Under the pieces are notes generated by a model. It saw only the letters and a program-made list of their open reading frames with translations. It did no database searches and had not been told where the DNA came from. From Pseudopelobacter sp964601865 (GTDB lineage: Bacteria > Desulfobacterota > Desulfuromonadia > Geobacterales > Pseudopelobacteraceae), in assembly GCA_964601865.1 (NCBI GenBank), contig CAZRPI010000026.1:1-33006 (forward strand): a DNA stretch of 33,006 nucleotides, read 5' to 3'. Positions 7,751 to 15,132 of this stretch are shown piece by piece. Within the stretch, counting starts at the first letter, position 1, and each line of letters begins with the position of its first letter. Made by a program: the position numbers and the translations under genes.

Positions 7751-8297
7751 GACTAAGTGGAATTACGTAATCGCCTATATTGAGCGGGACGTCCGGCAGA
7801 TGCTGAAAATTCAGGAGCTGGAGGCAAGTTATATCGTCTTTCTGCTCCGGCCCCACCATGCTAATTTCAACAAGAGGCTGATCAAATCCCCCAAACTCTA
7901 TTTCTTCGACGTGGGGCTCGTCTCCTGGCTTTTGGGTATTCAGACGCCGGAACAGATCGAGACCCATCCGTTGCGGGGCAACATCTTCGAGACCTGCGTG
8001 ATTGCCGAGCTGATGAAAACCCGTCTCAACCGTGGTGAGCGTTCCAACTGCCATTTCTGGCGGGACAGTAATGGTAATGAGGTTGACCTTATCATCGAAC
8101 AGGGGACAAAGCTGTTGCCGGTGGAAATCAAATCCGGCAAGACCGTAACCCGCGAGGCGTTTGCCGGCCTGGAAAAATGGCGGGCGCTTGCCGGCGACGC
8201 CTCCGCGGAGCCGGTATTGATCCATGGCGGGAGTGACGGTTACCGTCAGGGCGGGATAAGGGTGGTCGGCTGGCGTGAGGCGCACAGCATACTGTGA
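7740..8297 (+). pseudogene. Remnant of a DUF4143 (COG1373) AAA ATPase
   Basis: About 185 codons remain of a protein that is normally near 400. YIERDVRQML, then LEASYIVFLLRPHHANFNKRLIKSPKLYFFDVGL (given in parts), NIFETCVIAEL and the PD-(D/E)xK-like EVDLIIEQG...LLPVEIKSG are hallmarks of the DUF4143 C-terminal half. The N-terminal ATPase with its Walker motifs is missing. A second loss is visible inside: IQEL runs directly into LEASYIV, where family members normally have roughly 40 further residues. Both losses keep the frame open. There is no ribosome site at the apparent start. The family is often mobile and toxin-antitoxin-like in distribution. The GC is higher than in the cluster to the left. 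Confidence 0.75.
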
Positions 8298-8317
8298 GAG
8301 CAAAAGTCTTTTTCCCA

Positions 8318-8376
8318 CGCGGAGAAATCCTTGAAAAACCAGCTGTCAGGATTTTGATTTGCTTTGACTCTCCGCG
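8318..8376. repeat. Nested inverted repeat downstream of the pseudogene
   Basis: CGCGGAGA (8318-8325) pairs with TCTCCGCG (8369-8376), and inside it AATCC (8326-8330) pairs with GGATT (8349-8353). It sits between the end of the remnant and the convergent hpnI-like gene, so it may act as a two-way transcription barrier or be a repeat element. Confidence 0.5.
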
Positions 8377-8424
8377 GCCTGGCGCGGGGACAGGGTGGTG
8401 GCTTTTTTAAACACGGAAAAAATA

Positions 8425-9567
8425 CTACCCGAGCTCTTCCAGCTTCCCGCCCGGTTTGAGAATGAAGCGGCTGCCGCGCCACTCCACCCGGTTGCCCAGG
8501 AAGGAGAAGAGCCAGCTGAAAAAGGCCAGCATGTCCCGCAGGGGGATCAGCCAGAGCCACCCGGGGAGCAGGTTGTCTCCTACGAAACGGCGGCTGAAGA
8601 TGGTGGCAACGCCGAGCCGCACGCCGTACAGCAGCAGAGCGGCCGACAGGGCGGTCGCGGTCGAGGGGGCGGTCAGAACCGCAAGGAGGAGCGCGGGGAA
8701 GGGGAGGGTGATTCCCGAAGCCAGGTAGCCTCCCGGCCGGCTCACGCGCATGGTGCGCGCCCAGCGCAGCTGCCGGGAAAGGGTGGTTGACAGGTCCTCG
8801 CGGGAGAGCATGCTCTCAACGAAACAGCCGTCCAGCGCGATTTTCCACCCGGCGCGGTGGATCTTGTTGCCCAGTTGGTAGTCGTCGGCCAGATAGTCGG
8901 AGAGGGCGTGGAAGCCGCCGATGTCGGCCAGGGCCTGGCGCCGGAACGTCATGGAGGCGCCCAGGGCGAAGGAGAGACCTTCCAGCTGCAGCGCCACCAT
9001 GACGTTGGGGATCATCTCGGTGGTGAAGCCGGTGGCCTCTATCGCCGTGGCGATGCCGTGGACCCCGGAGGTGCGGTAGAGCGAGGTGACCAGCCCGACT
9101 TTCGGGTCGCTGAAGTGCGAGGTGACGGAGGAGAGGTAATCGGGGGAGACCCTGATGTCGCTGTCGCAGACGATGATGATGTCGTGCTTTGCCCTGGGAA
9201 AGGTGTTGATCAGGTTGGAAACCTTGTAGTTGGGGCCATGGATGGTCGGATTGACGTTCAGCGAGATGTCCCGGTCCGGGAAGTCGGCTATCAGCCGGTT
9301 GATGACCTCGATTGCCGGGTCTTCCGGCGAAGCCACGGCAAAGAGCAGCTGGACGTCCCCGGAGTATTCCTGGGCGCAGAACGAGGCGAAATTCCGGTAG
9401 CTTCCTTCGTCCATCCCCTTGACCGGCTTGAGGATGGTTATGGCCGGTCGGGCCGAACCGCGCGGTTTGGGAGCGGCAAAGTAACGGCGGCCGCAGACCA
9501 GCGAGATCAGGCTGTAGCAGAGCGCGGGGAGCGTGAACAGGAAGGGGAGGATTGTCCTGAGCATCAT
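8425..9567 (-). CDS. hpnI: HpnI-like glycosyltransferase (GT21-type)
   Basis: 380 residues. The frame is open further upstream to 10182, but that part is the shadow of the methyltransferase gene. The real start is one of two adjacent ATG codons (9567 or 9564) after AGAAGG. It has an N-terminal membrane helix (residues 4-24), a GT2-fold catalytic domain with ITILKPVKG, IIVCDSDIRV (the DxD), LADDYQLG and the QLRWARTMR motif of processive/ceramide-type transferases, then two or three C-terminal helices. HGPNYKVSNLIN and the overall length match HpnI, which adds N-acetylglucosamine to bacteriohopanetetrol at the inner membrane. No other hopanoid genes are in the window, so HpnI is a family-level call. 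The start overlaps the methyltransferase stop by 4 bases. Confidence 0.75.
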   Translation of the reverse strand: MMLRTILPFLFTLPALCYSLISLVCGRRYFAAPKPRGSARPAITILKPVKGMDEGSYRNFASFCAQEYSGDVQLLFAVASPEDPAIEVINRLIADFPDRDISLNVNPTIHGPNYKVSNLINTFPRAKHDIIIVCDSDIRVSPDYLSSVTSHFSDPKVGLVTSLYRTSGVHGIATAIEATGFTTEMIPNVMVALQLEGLSFALGASMTFRRQALADIGGFHALSDYLADDYQLGNKIHRAGWKIALDGCFVESMLSREDLSTTLSRQLRWARTMRVSRPGGYLASGITLPFPALLLAVLTAPSTATALSAALLLYGVRLGVATIFSRRFVGDNLLPGWLWLIPLRDMLAFFSWLFSFLGNRVEWRGSRFILKPGGKLEELG

Positions 9568-10154
9568 GGGACCTTCTGAATCAGAAAGAAATAGGGGGCG
9601 TTTTCCCGCGCATTGGCCTGGGCCATGCGCCAGACGTGGAACGACCGCTGGTCGAGGGCGGAGATGAGGCTTGAAACCGCGCCTCCCTCTGCGGCGCCCC
9701 CGGGATGGCCGGGGTAGACGGTTATCGCCAGAATCCCCTCCGGTATGAGGAGTCGCAGCGCCTGCTCCAAGGCGGGGAGGGTGGTGCCCGGGCGGGTCGT
9801 GATGTCGCGGTCGCCGCCGGGGCGGTAACCCAGGTTGAAGATGACCGCCCTGACCGGGATGGGCACATGGTCGGCCATGCGTTCGTGTCCCCCCCTGATC
9901 AGCTCCACGCGGTCCGATAATCCGGATTTTTCCAGCCTGTCCGCGGTCTGCCGGATCGCCTCCTCCTGGAGATCGAAGGCCCACACCCTGCCGCCTGGTC
10001 CCACCAGTTCCGCCAGCAGGAGCGTATCGTGGCCGTTGCCGCAGGTGGCGTCCACGGCATGGTCTCCCTGGCGGACGAACCTGCGCATGAACAGCCGCGC
10101 CAGTTGTGTCGGGCCGTGGAGCAGGGCGGTATGGGGGGAGGGGGCGGTTGTCAT
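9564..10154 (-). CDS. MnmM/YtqB-like SAM-dependent tRNA methyltransferase
   Basis: 196 residues, Rossmann-fold methyltransferase. DATCGNGHDT (about 36-45) is the SAM-binding motif I, and FDLQEEAI and the FNLGYRPGGD motif (about 111-120) are typical of the PF06962 family once called rRNA methylases. B. subtilis YtqB of this family is MnmM, which methylates nm5s2U34 to mnm5s2U34 in the tRNA wobble position; transfer of that role here is inference. TVYPGHPGG and the C-terminal NARENAPYFFLI also follow the family. ATG at 10154 with GGTGGA just upstream. Divergent from the pseudouridine synthase, 4-base overlap with the glycosyltransferase gene. Confidence 0.75.
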   Translation of the reverse strand: MTTAPSPHTALLHGPTQLARLFMRRFVRQGDHAVDATCGNGHDTLLLAELVGPGGRVWAFDLQEEAIRQTADRLEKSGLSDRVELIRGGHERMADHVPIPVRAVIFNLGYRPGGDRDITTRPGTTLPALEQALRLLIPEGILAITVYPGHPGGAAEGGAVSSLISALDQRSFHVWRMAQANARENAPYFFLIQKVP

Positions 10155-10240
10155 GATCCACCAGCATAGCAGATGCGGCCATGATTCGCCACCCGGAAAT
10201 TCATTTGCATCCTGGCCCGGAACAGCGTAGAAACGGGACT

Positions 10241-11158
10241 ATGATTGTACGAAGAACGGTAACGGCGGAGCTGGCGGGGCGGCGGCTCGACGAGGCTCTC
10301 CCCCTTCTCTGCGAACAGGTGAGCAGGTCGGAGGCGCGGCGGATCATCGATCGCGGCGGCTGCGCCGTCAACGGCGGCATGGTCAGGGTGGCCTCCCGCG
10401 TGGTCAGGGAGGGGGACGTGGTTGAGGCCGGGATCATGGAGGCGGGGCGTTTCCGGGAGCTGCTCCTCCCCGCCGAGGCCCTGCTGTTCGAGGACGCCGA
10501 GCTGATCGCCGTGAACAAGCCTGCCGGAGTCAACACCCAGCGCACCCCCTACCAGTTGAAAGGGACGCTGGAGTACTGGGTAACGGAGTATTTCCACCGC
10601 ATTGGCATCGATGAACCGGCCAGGGTCATCCACCGCCTGGACCGGGGCACGTCGGGCGTGATGCTCTTCCCCAAGGGGAAGCGGGCGGCGGCCCGGCTTT
10701 CCGGCCTCTTTCATGACGGGCTGGTGGAAAAGCTCTATCTCGCCCTGGCCAACGGCTCCCCCGAAATGGAGAACTGGATCGTGGAGGGAGCCATCGGCAA
10801 GGTCGGGAGCGGCCGCTACGGCGTCGTGGCCGGAGGGCGGCCGGCGCGGACCGTTTTCCGCTCCCTGGCAACGGCGGAAGGGTATTCCCTGGTGGAGGCC
10901 AGGCCGTTGACCGGCCGCACGCACCAGATCCGCGTCCATCTGGAGGCGTCGGGGCTGCCCATTGTCGGCGATGCAACCTACGGCGGAGAGTCCGCCGGAC
11001 GGATGATGCTCCACTGCGCGGCTCTGGTTTTCCGTGATGGAGCCGGAAACCCCAGGTGTGTGGGGGCGTTGCCCGATGAACTCTTTCAGGCCTGTCTGCG
11101 GGAGAAGGGGCTCTGCTGGGAGTTCGGCCGGTGGCTGGACAGCCGCCGGAACGGGTAG
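10241..11158 (+). CDS. RluA-family RNA pseudouridine synthase
   Basis: 305 residues from ATG 10241; the frame is open to 10181, but the extra 20 residues do not resemble the family. An S4 RNA-binding domain occupies about 5-65 (GRRLDEALP, SRSEARRIIDRGG..VNG). The PseudoU_synth_2 catalytic domain follows, with ILIAVNKPAGV-type and VIHRLDRGTSG motifs; Asp134 is the expected catalytic aspartate. LTGRTHQIRVHLE and LPIVGDATYGG near the C-terminus complete the family pattern. It isomerises uridines in rRNA or tRNA; which sites cannot be read from the sequence (RluC/RluD-type length). It stands alone between a divergent methyltransferase and parA. Confidence 0.88.
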   Translation: MIVRRTVTAELAGRRLDEALPLLCEQVSRSEARRIIDRGGCAVNGGMVRVASRVVREGDVVEAGIMEAGRFRELLLPAEALLFEDAELIAVNKPAGVNTQRTPYQLKGTLEYWVTEYFHRIGIDEPARVIHRLDRGTSGVMLFPKGKRAAARLSGLFHDGLVEKLYLALANGSPEMENWIVEGAIGKVGSGRYGVVAGGRPARTVFRSLATAEGYSLVEARPLTGRTHQIRVHLEASGLPIVGDATYGGESAGRMMLHCAALVFRDGAGNPRCVGALPDELFQACLREKGLCWEFGRWLDSRRNG

Positions 11159-11309
11159 AAACGTTTTTCCCGAGGTTCCCTGTTTTCGGGAGGTTAGCCG
11201 GAGTCCTCGCCTGTCCGGGCCATGGCAAAATGTTCTTTGCACCTCCCAGCTGTTTATGGTAGTTTTCCCTTTTTCCATCCATATCAATCAGTCGGGAAAC
11301 CGGAAACCA

Positions 11310-12083
11310 ATGTCCAGAATCATTTGCATAGCCAACCAGAAGGGTGGGGTGGGGAAGACGACCACGGCCGTTAATCTGGCTGCGTCACTGGCGGCGACGG
11401 AACGCCCTACCCTGATCGTGGACATCGATCCCCAGGGTAACGCCACCAGCGGCGTGGGCCTGGACAAGGAGTCCCTCGGTCGGACGATCTACGATGTCCT
11501 GATCAACGGCGCGGACCCGGCAGGGCTGGTCGTGGATACTGGACAGCCCTATCTCAACATCCTGCCGGCGAATTCCGATCTCGCCGGGGCCGAGCTGGAG
11601 CTGGCCGGTCTGGAGGCGCGTGAACAGAGGCTGAAGTTCGCCCTGGCCGAGTTGTCGGCGCATTACCGCTACATCCTCATCGATTGTCCCCCTTCGCTGA
11701 ACCTGCTGACGATCAACGCCATGACCGCGGCGGAGTCCGTGCTGATCCCGCTGCAGTGCGAGTATTACGCCATGGAGGGGCTCTCCCAGATTCTGCACAC
11801 CATCCGGCTGATGCAGAAGGGACTCAATCCCTTCCTGAAGATCGAGGGGATACTGCTGACCATGTTCGACGGCCGCGGCAATCTGGGCAAGGATGTGGCG
11901 GAGGAGATCCACAACAGTTTTCCGGGGCAGGTGTTCGAGACGATTATCCCGCGCAATGTCCGCCTGGCCGAGGCGCCGAGCCACGGCCGTCCCATTATCT
12001 ATTACGACATCAATTCGCGCGGCGCCGTGGCATACCTGAAACTGGCCCGCGAAATAATACGGAGGGAGACTGCCAATGGCTAG
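11310..12083 (+). CDS. parA: Chromosome-partitioning ATPase ParA (Soj)
   Basis: 257 residues. The frame is open upstream to 11034, but the conserved N-terminus (MSRIICIANQKGGVGKTTT) starts here. It has the deviant Walker A with Lys11 and Lys16, Walker A' / switch I DIDPQGNATSGVG, and Walker B YILIDCPPSLNLLT. Length and C-terminus (APSHGRPIIYYD) match chromosomal Soj proteins, which bind DNA non-specifically as ATP dimers and move ParB-parS complexes. The stop codon overlaps parB by 8 bases. The ribosome site is weak (GGAAA). The ParAB pair close to the atp operon is usual in Geobacter-like genomes and suggests that the replication origin is not far away. Confidence 0.93.
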   Translation: MSRIICIANQKGGVGKTTTAVNLAASLAATERPTLIVDIDPQGNATSGVGLDKESLGRTIYDVLINGADPAGLVVDTGQPYLNILPANSDLAGAELELAGLEAREQRLKFALAELSAHYRYILIDCPPSLNLLTINAMTAAESVLIPLQCEYYAMEGLSQILHTIRLMQKGLNPFLKIEGILLTMFDGRGNLGKDVAEEIHNSFPGQVFETIIPRNVRLAEAPSHGRPIIYYDINSRGAVAYLKLAREIIRRETANG

Positions 12084-12930
12084 GGTAGGTGGCCTGGGCA
12101 AGGGAATGGCCGCTCTTCTGAACGTCAGGGAGAGTGCGGAGGAGAATCGGGAGTTTTTTGTCTGCCCGATCGAAATGATACGCCCGAACAAGTGCCAGCC
12201 CCGGAAGCATTTTGCCCCGGAACGGCTCGAGGAACTGGCGGCTTCCATCCGGGAGCAGGGGATCATTCAGCCGCTGGTGGTGACGAAAAAGGATGGCTAC
12301 TACGAGATAATCGCCGGCGAACGCCGCTGGAGAGCCGCCCAGAAGGCCGGACTGCGGGAGGTTCCGGTTGTCATCCGCGAGGCCAGTGATCAGGCGCTGC
12401 TGGAGCTGGCCCTGATCGAAAACATCCAGCGCCAGGACCTGAACGCCATCGAGGAGGCCCACGCCTATCAGTCCCTGGTGGAGCAGTTCGCCATCTCCCA
12501 GGAGGAGGTGGCGCGGCGGGTCGGCAAGAACCGCACGACCGTCACCAACTCGCTCCGGCTCCTGAAACTTCCCGAGAATGTGCAGATGGACATCGTCGAG
12601 GAGCGCCTCAGCATGGGGCACGCCCGGGCCCTGCTCTCCCTGGAGCGTCCGGAGCTGATCGAAAAGGCCCGGCATGACATCCTGCGCCGTCAGTTGAGCG
12701 TGCGCGCGACCGAAGAGCTGGTGCGCAGGCTGAAGCAGAATCCCAGTCCCGTATCCACCAGGCCCCCGCGGCAGCCGGACCTTCTCCTGAGTTCCCTTGA
12801 GGAACAGCTGCAGAAGCGTTTCCAGTCCAGGGTGTCCATCCGGAAGACAGGTGCCAGGGCCGGAAAGCTGGAGATCCATTTCAGCGACTCCGAGGAGCTG
12901 GCCCGGATCATCGATCTTCTTGAGGGGTGA
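12076..12930 (+). CDS. parB: Chromosome-partitioning protein ParB (Spo0J)
   Basis: 284 residues with GGAGGGAG before the ATG. N-terminal LGKGMAALL is the ParA-interacting stretch. IRPNKCQPRKHF, SIREQGIIQPLVV, IIAGERRWRAA and LIENIQRQDLNAIEEA are the CTP-binding (ParB/Srx) boxes; GERRW is the phosphate-binding motif. A helix-turn-helix follows (ISQEEVARRVGKNRTTVTN) with LSMGHARALL, then a linker and a C-terminal dimerisation domain from about 235. It loads at parS and slides as a CTP clamp. I found no parS-like TGTTTCACGTGAAACA site in the window. The gene is complete and ends 36 bases before assembly gap 2. Confidence 0.93.
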   Translation: MARVGGLGKGMAALLNVRESAEENREFFVCPIEMIRPNKCQPRKHFAPERLEELAASIREQGIIQPLVVTKKDGYYEIIAGERRWRAAQKAGLREVPVVIREASDQALLELALIENIQRQDLNAIEEAHAYQSLVEQFAISQEEVARRVGKNRTTVTNSLRLLKLPENVQMDIVEERLSMGHARALLSLERPELIEKARHDILRRQLSVRATEELVRRLKQNPSPVSTRPPRQPDLLLSSLEEQLQKRFQSRVSIRKTGARAGKLEIHFSDSEELARIIDLLEG

Positions 12931-12943
12931 CGCCCCGGAGTTG

Positions 12944-12965
12944 CGGTTTACGTTAACCGTGTTTT
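12944..12965 (+). terminator. Possible terminator after parB, cut by gap
   Basis: CGGTT-tacgtt-AACCG is followed by TGTTTT, where the assembly gap begins. The stem is short (5 bp) and the T-tract may continue into the gap. Confidence 0.35.
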
Positions 12966-13065
12966 NNNNNNNNNNNNNNNNNNNNNNNNNNNNNNNNNNN
13001 NNNNNNNNNNNNNNNNNNNNNNNNNNNNNNNNNNNNNNNNNNNNNNNNNNNNNNNNNNNNNNNNN
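12966..13065. other. Assembly gap of 100 N
   Basis: Exactly 100 N, a scaffold placeholder. In related genomes a bactofilin-type gene often follows parB, so content may be missing here. That is inference. Confidence 0.98.
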
Positions 13066-13343
13066 GGCGTAAGTGAACGGCATTACAGCTAGGCCGCATC
13101 CAGTCCCATCCTAACCTCCCCTCTGCCGCACCTGTGGAAAGAATAGATGCTTTTCCCTGCTCTTCACCTCCCTCTCCGCTTGCCGGCGCTTCCGGATGCG
13201 AAGCCGGAAACCGCGGCAAACTCCGTTCCTGTTCAGGAAGTTTCCGTCCGCTGCCCACCGGTTGTCGTGTCCGGGAAATAATGAAGGCAAGCACCATTCC
13301 CGTGATGCGGGGATAGGTTTAACTGTGGGTTAAAAAATAGTTC

Positions 13344-13375
13344 TTGACATTTCGTTATAACCCTATCTATATAAT
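13344..13375 (+). promoter_or_regulatory. Strong sigma70-type promoter
   Basis: TTGACA (13344-13349) and a TATATAAT run at 13368-13375. With TATATA (13368-13373) as the -10 the spacer is 18. The region is AT-rich upstream (TTAAAAAATAG). Transcription would begin near 13380-13383, about 300 bases before the first hydrogenase gene. Confidence 0.65.
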
Positions 13376-13379
13376 GCCT

Positions 13380-13490
13380 CCAGGTGTCACGCTGGAATAG
13401 AAGACCTCGATTCGTCCCCCCGACCCCAGGACCATGACTGTCCGGACTGAACGGCGCCGCTGGCAACAGCACCGCCGTTCAGTCGTTTAA
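13380..13490 (+). ncRNA. Structured RNA candidate (leader or small RNA)
   Basis: Directly downstream of the promoter are three successive hairpins and no reading frame. They are CCAG-n8-CTGG (13380-13395), GGAC-n7-GTCC (13429-13443) and a strong one at 13445-13484: a perfect 12-bp stem (GACTGAACGGCG with CGCCGTTCAGTC), a 2x2 internal loop, then GCTG-GCAA-CAGC closed by a GNRA-type tetraloop. GTTTAAAAG follows, so it ends with only a weak T-tract. It could be a stand-alone small RNA or the 5' leader of the hydrogenase operon. It does not fit SRP RNA, tmRNA or a GEMM riboswitch as far as I can see. Confidence 0.4.
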
Positions 13491-13560
13491 AAGAGCCTGG
13501 CGCGGCCTGGCGTCGGCGGCGGATCGGCTGTTTACCGTCCTGCCCGGTTTTCCTGATTTG

Positions 13561-13589
13561 TTAATTATGCGCTTGTTTGGTGATATAAT
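13561..13589 (+). promoter_or_regulatory. Second promoter-like site ahead of the hydrogenase operon
   Basis: A perfect TATAAT at 13584-13589 with a weak -35 (TTAATT, 13561-13566, spacer 17). About 100 bases before the first gene. CCGGAGGGG at 13610-13618 just downstream looks like a ribosome site that does not serve the annotated gene. Confidence 0.45.
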
Positions 13590-13689
13590 GCTGACTGATC
13601 ATCTTTTTTCCGGAGGGGTGACAGGTTGTTTTTTTCAAGTCCCGGAACTTGTTTGAGACAGATATCACGCAGAGGGAGCCAGATCTGCC

Positions 13690-15132
13690 ATGAAGAGTAA
13701 TGAACTGGTATTGTTGGCCGTATTTGTTCCGGTGCTGGGCGCGTTCCTGCTTCCGCCCGTCGGAGGGATTTCCAGGGGGCTGAGGAATCTTGCCGCCCTT
13801 GCCATGGTCTGCTTTTCCCTTGTCTGTTCCGCTCAGTTGCTGCCCCACGTTCTCAACGGTGAAATCGTCAGAATATCACTCCCCTTCCTGGCGGGCAGCG
13901 AACTTTTTCTGGCTGATCGTCTGGCGGTTTTCATGGCGTCGGTCTCCTCCCTGGTGGGCGCAGTGATCGTCCTCTACTCCATGGGCTACATCAGCCACTA
14001 CAAAAACCAGAACGAATACTACTTCATGGTGGTACTGTTCCTGGGGTCCATGATGGGACTGGTCTACTCGTCCAACCTCATCCTCATCTATCTCTTCTGG
14101 GAAATCACGGCCATAGCGTGCTGGCGCCTGATCGGGTTTTTCCGGGAAAAAACCTGCGTCATCCGGGCGGACAAGGCGTTTCTCGTCACCGGCTTCGGCG
14201 CGTTCGTCATGCTCATCGGCTTCATCCTGGTGTACTCCCAGTACGGCACCTTCGATCTCCAGGCCATCAGGAATGCTTCGGCAGGCCATCCGGTGGCCAA
14301 TCTGGCGGTCCTGCTCATCCTGTTCGGGATCCTGTCCAAATCGGCGACCCTTCCCCTCCACACCTGGCTTCCGGACGCCGGCGTCGCCCCGACTCCCGTC
14401 ACCGCCCTGCTCCACGCCGCGGTCCTGGTCAAGATCGGCGTCTACGTCTATGCGCGTCTCTTCGTCGCCACCTTCACCGTTGATCCGGTGTGGGAGACCG
14501 TGGTGCCGCTGATCGCGGGGGTAAGCTCTCTCGTGGCGGGCGGCGCGGCCCTGATCGAAAATGACATGAAGAGGATCATTGCCTATTCCACCGTAAGCCA
14601 GCTGGGTTTCATCCTGCTCGGCCTTTCCATCGGCAACGACGTGGGGCTGGCGGGCGGTCTCCTGTACATCCTCATGCACAGCATCGCCAAGGGGGGGCTC
14701 TTCCTCTGCGCCGGAGTCGTGGAACAGAAGCTTCATGTCAAGGATATTACGCAGCTGGGCGGATTGATCAGGACCATGCCGATCACGGCGGTCTCCTTTC
14801 TCCTCTGCGCCTTTTCGGTCATGGGCATCCCCCCCTTCGGAGGGTTCTTCAGCAAGTACCTGGTCATCTCGGGCGCCATCAAAAGCGGTCACCAGCTGAT
14901 CTCCGTGATCTTTGTCCTGGGCGCCTTCCTGACCATGATCTATCTGTTCAGGCTGTTCGCCATGATCTTCATGGGTGAGGCCAAGACCGAGCCGGTGGCG
15001 GAGGGGGCGCCGGTCATGGTCGGGAGCGTGGCGCTGCTGGCGTTTCTGTCCATTGCGGGTGGCATCCTGATCAACTACCCTTCCGACTTTGTTCAGTCCA
15101 CCGTACATCAGATAATGAGGATGGCGCCATGA
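13690..15132 (+). CDS. Hydrogenase antiporter-type membrane subunit 1 (HyfB/NuoL-NuoM family)
   Basis: 480 residues, about 14 membrane helices, proton-conducting antiporter family shared by complex I and group 4 hydrogenases. The ion-path residues are present: Glu138 in FWEITA, Lys217 in SKSATLPLHTWLPDA and Lys248 in the next helix (LVKIG). The 31-residue spacing between the lysines equals that of Lys234 and Lys265 in E. coli NuoM. ENDMKRIIAYSTVSQLGFI is the family's conserved loop and helix. GAGGGAG at 13672-13678 precedes the ATG. First gene of the 12-gene hydrogenase operon; the stop overlaps the next start by 4 bases. It should pump or exchange H+ or Na+ in step with electron flow. Confidence 0.88.
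   Translation: MKSNELVLLAVFVPVLGAFLLPPVGGISRGLRNLAALAMVCFSLVCSAQLLPHVLNGEIVRISLPFLAGSELFLADRLAVFMASVSSLVGAVIVLYSMGYISHYKNQNEYYFMVVLFLGSMMGLVYSSNLILIYLFWEITAIACWRLIGFFREKTCVIRADKAFLVTGFGAFVMLIGFILVYSQYGTFDLQAIRNASAGHPVANLAVLLILFGILSKSATLPLHTWLPDAGVAPTPVTALLHAAVLVKIGVYVYARLFVATFTVDPVWETVVPLIAGVSSLVAGGAALIENDMKRIIAYSTVSQLGFILLGLSIGNDVGLAGGLLYILMHSIAKGGLFLCAGVVEQKLHVKDITQLGGLIRTMPITAVSFLLCAFSVMGIPPFGGFFSKYLVISGAIKSGHQLISVIFVLGAFLTMIYLFRLFAMIFMGEAKTEPVAEGAPVMVGSVALLAFLSIAGGILINYPSDFVQSTVHQIMRMAP

Noticed and set aside
9568..10182. Upstream extension of the glycosyltransferase to 585 residues
   Set aside because: The added part is Pro/Arg/Gly-rich shadow of the methyltransferase gene, and the ribosome site and membrane helix support the start at 9567 or 9564.
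11168..11191. Terminator after the pseudouridine synthase (TCCCGA...TCGGGA)
   Set aside because: 6-bp stem with a 12-base loop and no T-tract.
10151..11287. Minus-strand 378-residue frame opposite the pseudouridine synthase
   Set aside because: No domain, no ribosome site; shadow of a conserved gene.
11034..11309. N-terminal extension of ParA
   Set aside because: Overlaps the pseudouridine synthase in another frame. ParA homology begins at 11310.
13134..13316. 60-codon frame after gap 2
   Set aside because: Ser/Cys/Pro-rich, no ribosome site, no similarity that I can see.
13066..13343. parS site or bactofilin fragment after gap 2
   Set aside because: I looked for TGTTTCACGTGAAACA-like sequence and for a coding end and found neither.
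13495..13520. Sigma54 promoter (TGGC...GC) before the hydrogenase operon
   Set aside because: CTGGCGCGGCCTGGCG has the wrong GG-to-GC spacing and no TTGCA.
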